Below are positions 8,070 through 15,492 of a stretch of 38,326 nucleotides of DNA, one piece after another. This DNA comes from Pedobacter westerhofensis (lineage in GTDB: Bacteria > Bacteroidota > Bacteroidia > Sphingobacteriales > Sphingobacteriaceae): positions 1 to 38,326 of the forward strand of contig NZ_FXTN01000021.1 in NCBI RefSeq assembly GCF_900182595.1. The letters are read 5' to 3'. The position numbers were made by a program, and so were the translations under genes. Below the pieces are notes generated by a model. That model saw only the letters and a list, made by a program, of their open reading frames with translations. It had not been told where the DNA came from and ran no database searches. Every line of letters starts with the position of its first letter. Positions within the stretch are counted from its first letter, which is position 1.

Positions 8070-8726
8070 TTAAATTTTTCCGCCCTTTTTCAAACCTTCC
8101 AAGATTATATTAGAATAATTTGTGTCTCCTACTATAGGGAGATCAATTGTACAAGTACTTAGGTTATTGCTCCACTTAACTACAGGTTGCCCAGTTTTGT
8201 TTACCGGATTAATAATGATAGCAATTTTATTTGCCGTTGGTCTCCATCCTAATGCAACCCCAACGCCTCTTTCAGGATTAAAAAATTCTCCTATAGTAGT
8301 TATAGTTGTCATACTGAGTTCGTAGCTATTATCTGTTAATTTAACGCTATTTGCATTTAATGTAAGATGCAATTTGCCCGAAATTTTTGAAATTTCCTTA
8401 GCACATGCAGCTTTTTGTTCAGCGGTTGTATTTACAGATGTTTTTTCGGCTGAATTTAATATATCAGTGCCATAAACCTTATCAAAATACTTACCTAAGT
8501 ATGAACTTAAATAAGAAAAAGTTGAAATGTCAAAAGAGCGCTTATCAGACATGATCCTGGTAAACATTTCCGATGGACCATTAATAGTGACGCTTTCTTG
8601 TATAACCTTAGCCCTTGACCAATTATAATTTTGCTCAAGTGTTTGGACAATATCGGCAGTGGTTTGTGCTCTTGTATAAAAAGGGGCGGCTAAGCAAAAA
8701 ATAGCGCAAAATAAAAATAGTCTCAT
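8070..8726 (-). CDS. Exported hypothetical protein, 218 aa
   Basis: A clear signal peptide (MRLFLFCAIFCLAAPFYTRAQ) sends the product to the periplasm or outside. The mature part starts with a helical region (DIVQTLEQNYNWSRAK) and then mixes polar strands. It includes a GWRP element and two cysteines, in AACAKE and STCTID. I recognise no domain. It is flanked by gene-poor DNA on both sides and looks like a stand-alone gene. Confidence 0.7.
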   Translation of the reverse strand: MRLFLFCAIFCLAAPFYTRAQTTADIVQTLEQNYNWSRAKVIQESVTINGPSEMFTRIMSDKRSFDISTFSYLSSYLGKYFDKVYGTDILNSAEKTSVNTTAEQKAACAKEISKISGKLHLTLNANSVKLTDNSYELSMTTITTIGEFFNPERGVGVALGWRPTANKIAIIINPVNKTGQPVVKWSNNLSTCTIDLPIVGDTNYSNIILEGLKKGGKI

Positions 8727-9075
8727 TTCTTTACGTTTTTAGGAGATGCTGATTTAATAAATATTATATAAACTACAGACTTAGGTTTCAATTTAATTTA
8801 GGATTCAAATTTCAACTCTGGTTTAAAATTCAATTATTGATAATGCTTTAGTCGTACTATATCAAAAATCATTTAAACGTACTAATTTTTTATGAAACCA
8901 AATAACACTCAATGTTAGATTTATATTAGTTTATCAATTAACAATAAATCTCCTTTACAGTTTAGGTTCACTGTATGGTAAAAGTTGGTATTCTCAAACA
9001 TATTTCCGATTTTTCAGTTATTTATTAAAGATTGAAATACAACTAATAATAATTCGAAACTAATAATCTGAGAAC
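8727..9075. other. AT-rich intergenic region between divergent genes
   Basis: About 350 very AT-rich bases separate the minus-strand gene at 8070-8726 from the TPR/ankyrin unit starting at 9076. It should hold both promoters, but I see no complete TTTG / TAnnTTTG pair and no repeat or RNA structure worth naming. Confidence 0.4.
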
Positions 9076-9582
9076 ATGCTTTTAGGATCAGTACCTAATA
9101 ATGTTAATAATTCGTCAGACGTAGAAACGTTAATTCTGCAGTTAATCGTTCAGCAGCGTTATGCAGAGGTATATGAATTGCTCATGCATCAACAATCTCC
9201 CTCTACATCCGCACTTTATAATACGGCACTCTGTTTGCACTGGGTTGGTAATTTCCAGGGCGCTTTAAGTCAATTAGAACGTATTCAACTTAAACCCGAA
9301 GTGAAAATGACAAATCCACTAAATGCTTACGCTGATTATAAGGTGATCAAAAATAAGCAAAATCAAACTGCTGACTATCTACATGGTATAAGCGAAGCCT
9401 ACGTTCACACTTTCCCTTATCATATAAATGATGCAATTGTCAGGCTTAAAATAGACTGCTGGTTACAATTGGGAGATTATGCCAAAGTAATTACTGCAGC
9501 CATGCCGATGGCTCATAAGGGATACAAAAATATTACTGATGCACTAATTCTAGTTAATAAAGCCAATGACAAACAACTTTAA
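9076..9582 (+). CDS. TPR-like helical repeat protein
   Basis: The 168-residue soluble protein contains tetratricopeptide-like helix pairs: YAEVYELLMHQQSPSTSALYNTALCLHWVGNFQGALSQLERI split over about residues 32-75, then WLQLGDYAKVITAAMPMAHKG near the end. Such proteins act as protein-binding scaffolds. It is the first gene of a three-gene unit; its last 17 bases overlap the start of the ankyrin gene at 9566, indicating translational coupling. The partner is unknown. Confidence 0.7.
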   Translation: MLLGSVPNNVNNSSDVETLILQLIVQQRYAEVYELLMHQQSPSTSALYNTALCLHWVGNFQGALSQLERIQLKPEVKMTNPLNAYADYKVIKNKQNQTADYLHGISEAYVHTFPYHINDAIVRLKIDCWLQLGDYAKVITAAMPMAHKGYKNITDALILVNKANDKQL

Positions 9583-9919
9583 CGATATTAGGGATTCCTA
9601 TCAACGCAATATGTTTGCAGCGGCAGGTGATAAGGTTGATATGTTGGCGCTTTACAAGCAGTTGCCGGATGTCACTATTACTGGCGAGTATGCCGAAAAT
9701 CTTTATCACCTGGCTGCCGGCTATACTGATGCCGAAGCTGTCTTTTTTTTGAAAGAGGCTGGTTTAAAGGCGGAGGCCGACAAATATGGTAACACCGCCA
9801 TGCATGCGCTTATCAATGCCAGGTTTGATTTTGATGACCCAAACCACAAGGGAATGACGGCAATGGACGTAGCTATATATCACAACAATGAGGTGGTTGT
9901 TGAACAACTCATGAATTAA
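9566..9919 (+). CDS. Short ankyrin-repeat protein
   Basis: This 117-residue protein has degenerate ankyrin repeats: NLYHLAAGYTDAEAVFFLKEAG (about 46-67), KYGNTAMHALINA and NHKGMTAMDVAIYHNNEVVVEQLM. The DFDDPNHKG junction between the last two suggests that part of a repeat was lost. Ankyrin repeats bind other proteins, so a role in a complex with the adjacent TPR and long ankyrin proteins is likely. The start overlaps the TPR gene by 17 bp, and the next gene begins 16 bp after the stop. Confidence 0.7.
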   Translation: MTNNFNDIRDSYQRNMFAAAGDKVDMLALYKQLPDVTITGEYAENLYHLAAGYTDAEAVFFLKEAGLKAEADKYGNTAMHALINARFDFDDPNHKGMTAMDVAIYHNNEVVVEQLMN

Positions 9920-9934
9920 ACCAAGATTAATCAT

Positions 9935-10912
9935 ATGGATAATATGTTTTTAAATGCATGCAAAAATGGACAAAAGGGAATTGTACAGGCTTTTCTTAAA
10001 AAGGGAGAAATCAATGTTGATAAGCGTGACAGTTTAGGAAATTCGCCCTTGTATTATGTTTGCAGTAAAGGCGGCAAAGATATCGCCAGGTTGTTAATTG
10101 ACGCTGGCGCAGATGTAAATCTGGCAAATAATATCAGCGAAACCCCTTTACACATTGCTGCGCGCAGCGGTAGTAAAGAACTGATCAAGTTGCTAATTGA
10201 TGCAGGCGCAGAAGTCAATTACAGTAATAATGTGGGGCAAACGCCACTATTCTACGCTGTACTCGCCTTCAAAACTGAAACAGCGCTTTACCTCATTAGC
10301 TGTGGGTCAGATACTACGATCAAAGATAATCAAGGTTATAATATATTAGACCATGCTACTGGTAATGGTTTGCGGGAATTGATTACGGCTGTCTCCAATG
10401 GTCAGGTAGCTCAAAAAGATGACCATGGCAATACACCACTGCATCAGGCTGTTTATAACAACCACAGTGAAACCATACATGCCTTACTCAAAGCAGATGC
10501 CTCTAATGTAAATGAACTCAACAATGATGGGGTTACCGCCCTGGTACTTGCCGTAAATAACTCTAATATTCACCTTTCAGAGGTGTTAATTAATAACGGT
10601 GCCGACGTGAACCTGCACCTTTTGAATGGCAACTCTGCTTTACATTATTCGGCAGGAATAGGAAACCATCATATAGGTAAATTACTGCTGGATGCCGGTG
10701 CCGACATAAATTCACGGAATAGCTTTAGTGAAACACCACTTATTGTGGCAGCACAATGCGGTTTTAATGACTTTACAGCTATGCTGATCGAAAGGGATGC
10801 AGATGTTAATGCTGTTAATAATGAAAGCCGCAGTGCGATGGACTTTGCCAGTGAGCGTGGTTACACCGAAATTTTAGAACAATTATTAATAGCAGGTGCT
10901 AATGGACGGTAA
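9935..10912 (+). CDS. Ankyrin-repeat protein, about nine repeats
   Basis: The 325-residue protein is made almost wholly of 33-residue ankyrin repeats, for example GNSPLYYVCSKGGKDIARLL, SETPLHIAARSGSKELIKLL, GNTPLHQAVYNN and SETPLIVAAQCG. These are followed by the DAGADVN-type turns. There is no signal peptide or membrane segment, so it should be cytoplasmic. It is the last gene of the TPR/ankyrin unit and is convergent with the gene at 10919. Ankyrin proteins in bacteria serve as binding scaffolds or as immunity or inhibitor proteins; no target can be named. Confidence 0.92.
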   Translation: MDNMFLNACKNGQKGIVQAFLKKGEINVDKRDSLGNSPLYYVCSKGGKDIARLLIDAGADVNLANNISETPLHIAARSGSKELIKLLIDAGAEVNYSNNVGQTPLFYAVLAFKTETALYLISCGSDTTIKDNQGYNILDHATGNGLRELITAVSNGQVAQKDDHGNTPLHQAVYNNHSETIHALLKADASNVNELNNDGVTALVLAVNNSNIHLSEVLINNGADVNLHLLNGNSALHYSAGIGNHHIGKLLLDAGADINSRNSFSETPLIVAAQCGFNDFTAMLIERDADVNAVNNESRSAMDFASERGYTEILEQLLIAGANGR

Positions 10913-10918
10913 TAGCCA

Positions 10919-11221
10919 CTAATCATTTTGCTTGTTTTTTATCTCAGTCAGTTTTGTCAGAAGAGGTCCTTTGTGTTCCAAAATAAAGGTGATAAATTTA
11001 TCTTCTTTGATAGCTAAGCGAAGGACCATTGGCAAAAATGGGTAGATTTTGCGACCCAGTGCTTCTATAGTATCGTCATCCTGTGCAGCCGCTAATGCTT
11101 TATCAGCATAGGGTTCAATTTTAGGCCAATGCTGTTTTATAGCAGGTTCCAGGGCACCCATGACTTTATTTGAAAGTTCGCTGTTTTCAGTACCGCTATT
11201 ACTTTGAAACGATGGTAGCAT
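10919..11221 (-). CDS. Hypothetical helical protein, 100 aa
   Basis: The product starts MLPSFQSNSGTENSE and is then mostly helical: NKVMGALEPAIKQHWPKIEPYADKAL in pieces, then YPFLPMVLRLAIKEDKFITFIL. No signal peptide is present, though one helix is amphipathic and hydrophobic. It ends six bases from the convergent ankyrin gene, with no terminator seen between. The family is not recognised. Confidence 0.6.
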   Translation of the reverse strand: MLPSFQSNSGTENSELSNKVMGALEPAIKQHWPKIEPYADKALAAAQDDDTIEALGRKIYPFLPMVLRLAIKEDKFITFILEHKGPLLTKLTEIKNKQND

Positions 11222-11334
11222 AATAATTTAATTAATTAGTATTTGGATCATATTTCAACAACCAGACTAACATAAAGTTTGAACCTTGATGTTTTTTATC
11301 AGTTATAGCATAGTTACTTATAGCTAAACATTGA

Positions 11335-11781
11335 TCAAAAGAATATATCTATATAATCTGTTGAGCTGCCATCACAATTAAGCATCTGCTGTAAGCGCCA
11401 GTATTTGCGCTTTCCGGAAGCTTTAAAAATAACCAGGCCAGTACTTTCGCAGGGCTTCCCCTCATTGATATAGGAGACTTGTGATACAATTTTGCCATTG
11501 AATTTGAGTTCTTTTCCCTTTGCCAAAAAAGTACCTTTTATAGTTACATAGTTATTTTTAAGCTTGTCCCTTTGCTCACCTTCAATACTAAATTCATTAT
11601 CTCCAATTGACCGGATCATTACAGTTCCTGGTTTGTTCCCTTTTTCAAATGTGATCCATTGAATGGTGAAGGCATGTTGCCCCGTCCGCACTTGCAAAGT
11701 TGGAGCTGTCGCTGATTTTGTTTGAGCTTTGGCCTGTAGTATAATTGCCAGCAAAAAGGATAAATAAATAGTTTTTTTCAT
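11335..11781 (-). CDS. Exported hypothetical protein, 148 aa
   Basis: A signal peptide (MKKTIYLSFLLAIILQAKAQ) precedes a predicted beta-rich domain: FTIQWITFEKGNKPGTVMI, NNYVTIKGTF, then KYWRLQQMLNCDGSS. Two late cysteines (in KPCEST and LNCDG) may form a disulfide. It starts 16 bp after the stop of the TPM-domain gene on the same strand, so the two are probably co-transcribed. The domain is not recognised. Confidence 0.7.
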   Translation of the reverse strand: MKKTIYLSFLLAIILQAKAQTKSATAPTLQVRTGQHAFTIQWITFEKGNKPGTVMIRSIGDNEFSIEGEQRDKLKNNYVTIKGTFLAKGKELKFNGKIVSQVSYINEGKPCESTGLVIFKASGKRKYWRLQQMLNCDGSSTDYIDIFF

Positions 11782-11796
11782 AAGTATATATATTGA

Positions 11797-13311
11797 TTAC
11801 CATCTGCCTCCAGCGCCACCACCACCTGTACTGCCGCCACCCCAGCTGCTTGAAGACGAATTGCTGCTACTGCCTGAGCCGGACGAGGATGAACCTCCTC
11901 CGGACGAGGATGAATTGTTTGTCCGCACCAATTTGTCCAGCATAATAAATTCAATAAAATGCTCATGGTCACAGTTTCTGCAAAGATTTACCCGCTTAGC
12001 CCTGCCTCCATGTGCATAGGTAGCCCGTTCAATAGTTATTTCAATAGGCTGAGTATAAGTTCTGAAACCGCAGGCAGGACAGACCTCAAAATCCGCATAG
12101 TGGTAGCCTGGGTTAGATATCAGTTTTATTTCTTCGGCATGCTCTGTAGTCCAAATATCATAGATCAGACTTCCGGTATCTTCTTCTTTCAGCTGACCGG
12201 AAGAAAGGTATTGATTAACCTCCTCTGCATCTCTGTCACAACGCCTCATGGGCATACCATTATTGTCCAGGGGTGCTTTTATACGTTTCTTTAAACGTGT
12301 GATTTGCACTAGCTGTATGAAGATGATGATAAGCAAGATTGGTGATAGCAGCGTATGCCACCAGCTCTGCCGGTAGAATTTACCAAACGATTCGAAATAG
12401 TTTACATCGTCTTTGTGGCTCATACGCAGAGAACTCAATATGTTGAGATGAGCAAAGAACAAATAGAGCACAATAATTAAGCAAATTACTAAGGGGAAAA
12501 AATTGAAAACCGACCATAGCATATCCATGAAATGGCCCGAAAAGAAACCAACGGTACTTAGGAAAAATACGCAACACAACAATACAATCGCAGACCAGAA
12601 GGATATATCGGCATATAGGTTTGATAGCTTTTGTTTTGCTTTTGATATGCTGGCCTTAATTTTATTGAGCTGCCAGCCTGCAACTATTGCCGATAGGATA
12701 GCGATTGCGAATAAAATCGTCTTCGTGCTGGCGCCTGATGTTGTGATCTTCTGGTTGTTAAATAAGGTATCGAGCTCTTTTTTATTGGCAGGCTGCTGTA
12801 AATAACCGCTGATGACTTTTACTGCATTGATAATACCACTGCCATAAGCCTGCTCCTTAAAAGCGGGGACGAGTATACGGTCGCCGATAGTGGACAAGGT
12901 AATATCTGGCAACAGTCCTTCCAAACCATAACCAGTAACGAAGCGGTACTGTCTACGTTCAGTGGCTATCAATAACAAAAGCCCGTTATTTGACCCGCCT
13001 TTCCCAATCCCCCAGTGCCTGAAAAGTGCAGTGGAAAAAGTGAAGTCATCATCGTTCTTAGTAAAATCACTAATGATCACCACAGCTGTTTCTATGCCCG
13101 TCCTCCGGTTAAGCTCTGCAAGCAAATTGTTTAGGCTGTCTAGCTCAGTGGGATCAATTAAACCATCAGGGTTGCTGACATACCCTGTGCCCGAATCCTT
13201 AGGATTTGGTACATCATTGACCGATTGGTAGGGTGTTTTCTGGAAGGCATAGCCAGGTATGCTTAAGACCAATAATATGGCAATCATGCATCCGAATATG
13301 CGATGCGTCAT
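11797..13311 (-). CDS. TPM-domain membrane protein with zinc ribbon and Gly/Ser-rich tail (YdjH-like)
   Basis: I chose the ATG at 13311 because it gives a clean signal peptide (MTHRIFGCMIAILLVLSIPGYAFQ); the frame extends 17 codons further. About residues 41-171 form a TPM domain (VSNPDGLID, then GIETAVVIISD, RHWGIGKGGSNNGLLLL, GYGLEGLLPD). Several membrane segments follow (TILFAIAILSAIVAG, then SFWSAIVLLCCVFFL and others), a CPACG...CRNC zinc ribbon, and a tail almost entirely of Gly and Ser ending GGGGAGGRW. This architecture matches the YdjH-type partners of PspA systems, and TPM proteins with such tails are usually membrane-stress or assembly factors. It is followed by an exported protein. 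A decayed paralogous tail lies at 24416-24607. Confidence 0.87.
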   Translation of the reverse strand: MTHRIFGCMIAILLVLSIPGYAFQKTPYQSVNDVPNPKDSGTGYVSNPDGLIDPTELDSLNNLLAELNRRTGIETAVVIISDFTKNDDDFTFSTALFRHWGIGKGGSNNGLLLLIATERRQYRFVTGYGLEGLLPDITLSTIGDRILVPAFKEQAYGSGIINAVKVISGYLQQPANKKELDTLFNNQKITTSGASTKTILFAIAILSAIVAGWQLNKIKASISKAKQKLSNLYADISFWSAIVLLCCVFFLSTVGFFSGHFMDMLWSVFNFFPLVICLIIVLYLFFAHLNILSSLRMSHKDDVNYFESFGKFYRQSWWHTLLSPILLIIIFIQLVQITRLKKRIKAPLDNNGMPMRRCDRDAEEVNQYLSSGQLKEEDTGSLIYDIWTTEHAEEIKLISNPGYHYADFEVCPACGFRTYTQPIEITIERATYAHGGRAKRVNLCRNCDHEHFIEFIMLDKLVRTNNSSSSGGGSSSSGSGSSSNSSSSSWGGGSTGGGGAGGRW

Positions 13312-13489
13312 CCTGTATACTGCTATTGACTGGGATAAAAAAACGTTTAATTTAGTATACATTCAAGAAAATCAAAAATTTCTGATAAGATAACAACCAA
13401 ACTAACAAGATGTTTAATTTTCAAATAATCCTTGGCATTTGGCTAACAATAATGATCTAAGGTTGTTAATCAATAAACAATCTCTTCAT

Positions 13490-13996
13490 ATGAAAAACAT
13501 ATCTACATTTACATTCACCTTTTTTCTGTTACTATTTACAATTGGTGTTTCTGCCCAAACTGACGAAAACCGTACAAAGTTACAGATGATGATCAGCTTT
13601 AATGGTAAAAGTGTGGTCACCGAACTCAACAGTGTGAGTACTTCTTTATCCCGCATTTATGATGAGGCAATAACTATTAAAGCGGTTAAGGACTCATTAA
13701 AAAAAGAATTGCCAAGCTCCTATCTCAAAACATTTTACTTCACCATAGAGGCTAAAAAGATCAGTGACGAGCTGCTACGCGTATTTGCCAGGAAACAAAA
13801 CAAGTTTGATGGTACAATTACGATGATTGATACTTTTGGAAAAAACCCTACAAGGACTATCAAATTTAAACAGGCGAGCCTGTATAGTTATTCCGACCAG
13901 ATGTCCTCAATGTCATATAATGATTCGTATGGTTCGGCCTCAATTTCAATTAGCTGTCAGGAAGTATCGATTAATGGTATTGTCATCGAACAATAA
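13490..13996 (+). CDS. Exported beta-rich hypothetical protein
   Basis: The start at 13490 gives a good signal peptide (MKNISTFTFTFFLLLFTIGVSAQ); the open frame reaches back to a TTG at 13439, which is less likely. The mature protein of about 145 residues is predicted beta-rich with one helix (KKISDELLRVFARK). It ends in strands FDGTITMIDTFG, KFKQASLYSYSD, SASISISCQEVSINGIVIEQ. The last strands faintly recall the ends of Hcp-like tube proteins, but the signal peptide argues against a T6SS role. It probably begins the plus-strand series up to 18067. Confidence 0.7.
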   Translation: MKNISTFTFTFFLLLFTIGVSAQTDENRTKLQMMISFNGKSVVTELNSVSTSLSRIYDEAITIKAVKDSLKKELPSSYLKTFYFTIEAKKISDELLRVFARKQNKFDGTITMIDTFGKNPTRTIKFKQASLYSYSDQMSSMSYNDSYGSASISISCQEVSINGIVIEQ

Positions 13997-14067
13997 TTGT
14001 CGGGTTAGCAATAGATCAGATCCCAGGGTTACTTTTGGCGATTTGAAGTATTAATATAAAAGTTGTA

Positions 14068-14388
14068 ATGCTACTAATGCTATTGGAGTTTATATTGATG
14101 ATTGCAGCGCCCGTAGCGCATATTGTTCTGTGCAGCATGTCATACAGCAGCCGTATCAATTTATCTATTATAGTGATTACCATGCTTTGCTTGGTAGCAG
14201 GGATAATATTGCCTGTGCTTGCAAGTTATATAGATATCCTCAATCTTCCTTCGGATGTAAAATGTGCCACCGGCTCGGCCGGCTTCGCAGTATTAGGAAC
14301 TGCTGCAACTGCAGTCTTGATACCCATATCCGCATTGCTATTTTACATCATCGCCTACTTTAGGCGTAAAAAACTGAACGCTGCATAA
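14068..14388 (+). CDS. Small integral membrane protein, three TM segments
   Basis: The 106-residue product has hydrophobic segments at about 3-25, 33-53 and 74-98, and a basic end (YFRRKKLNAA). A single cysteine-containing loop (NLPSDVKCATGSAG) lies between segments two and three. It resembles no transporter family I know. The preceding gene ends 71 bp earlier and the next lipoprotein gene begins about 70 bp later, all on the plus strand. Confidence 0.65.
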   Translation: MLLMLLEFILMIAAPVAHIVLCSMSYSSRINLSIIVITMLCLVAGIILPVLASYIDILNLPSDVKCATGSAGFAVLGTAATAVLIPISALLFYIIAYFRRKKLNAA

Positions 14389-14460
14389 AGATATGACCAC
14401 AATGTGTTTACTACCAATTATTATGCTACTGATCATTACTGGCATGCCGTACTTAACCGT

Positions 14461-15492
14461 ATGAAGCTGCCAAAACTGATCGTATTTCTCACAGCAGTCA
14501 TCCTGCTTGTACTGGTTTCCTGTCACAAAGACAGGGTAGTCAGCACCAGTTTTTATTACTGGAAAACAGTCTATGATAACAATCCGCTGGAACGGAAGTA
14601 CTTAAATGCCATGCATAGTAAGGAACTCTATATGCGGATAATGGATGTAGGTTATGGCGACAATGGTCCTCAGCCCGTATCGCCGGTGAGCTTCAAATCA
14701 GCATTGCCTGATTCAATCCAGCTCATTCCGGTTGTATTTATTGTTAATGATGTGCTTAAAAACCAGACTTCCGGGCAATTGGATGACCTTGCCGCTAAAA
14801 TTGTTTATTATGTAGAAGGACGAATCAAACCTTCCGGGAGGCTAACTTATAAAGAACTACAGATCGATTGCGACTGGACGCGAAGTACCCGGGATAATTA
14901 TTTCTACCTGCTGCGCCGGATCAAATCCAACATAAAGCTGAAAAACAAGATCCTTTCTGCAACGCTTCGCCTTCATCAGCTCAAATATCAGAGAAGCAAT
15001 GGTACACCACCGGTGGACCGCGCGATGCTGATGTGTTATAATATGGGCAACCTACGAAAATATGGAGATCAGAACTCAATATTGGAGCAAAAAGAAATCG
15101 AAAAATACGCAGGTAAAAACCTTGGCAATTATCCTGTACCACTCGATGTAGGGCTGCCTGTCTTCAGCTGGGCAGTTGTATTCAGGCACAAGCAATATGC
15201 AGGGATCACCAAAAGATTGGGGTCTGTGAACTTTGCAGATCAACGGACTTTTAAACCAGTTGGCAACAATCTGTACACCTTGCAAAAAGACCTTCCAAAA
15301 TCTGGTTTATTGCGCGGGGATGAGATCAGATTGGAGAGGATATCTGCTGATCAGTTGTTTGCTTGTGCCAGCTACCTACAGAAATTTTTATCATCAGATA
15401 CGTTAAAGATCATATATTTTCACCTGGACGAACCTACGCTTAAACACTACACTTATGAAAACCTTTCCAAAGCTGCTGCTGTATTTCGTTAG
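14461..15492 (+). CDS. Lipoprotein with predicted (beta/alpha) barrel, DUF3142-like
   Basis: The start at 14461 gives a lipoprotein signal (MKLPKLIVFLTAVILLVLVSC, Cys21); the frame opens 19 codons earlier without a better start. The mature part contains ELQIDCDWTRSTRDNYFYLL, ILSATLRLHQLKY, a DRAMLMCYNMGN segment and DVGLPVFSWAVVFR. The order of an acidic strand-end motif (DCDW), a second barrel strand and the CYNMG strand resembles DUF3142 proteins, thought to be glycoside-hydrolase-like barrels. The gene overlaps the start of the next by 38 bp in another frame, so their products are made together and probably work together at the envelope. Confidence 0.75.
   Translation: MKLPKLIVFLTAVILLVLVSCHKDRVVSTSFYYWKTVYDNNPLERKYLNAMHSKELYMRIMDVGYGDNGPQPVSPVSFKSALPDSIQLIPVVFIVNDVLKNQTSGQLDDLAAKIVYYVEGRIKPSGRLTYKELQIDCDWTRSTRDNYFYLLRRIKSNIKLKNKILSATLRLHQLKYQRSNGTPPVDRAMLMCYNMGNLRKYGDQNSILEQKEIEKYAGKNLGNYPVPLDVGLPVFSWAVVFRHKQYAGITKRLGSVNFADQRTFKPVGNNLYTLQKDLPKSGLLRGDEIRLERISADQLFACASYLQKFLSSDTLKIIYFHLDEPTLKHYTYENLSKAAAVFR

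Noticed and set aside
13490..13996. Possible T6SS Hcp/TssD tube protein
   Set aside because: Only the last strands are faintly similar, the protein has a signal peptide and no other T6SS gene is nearby.
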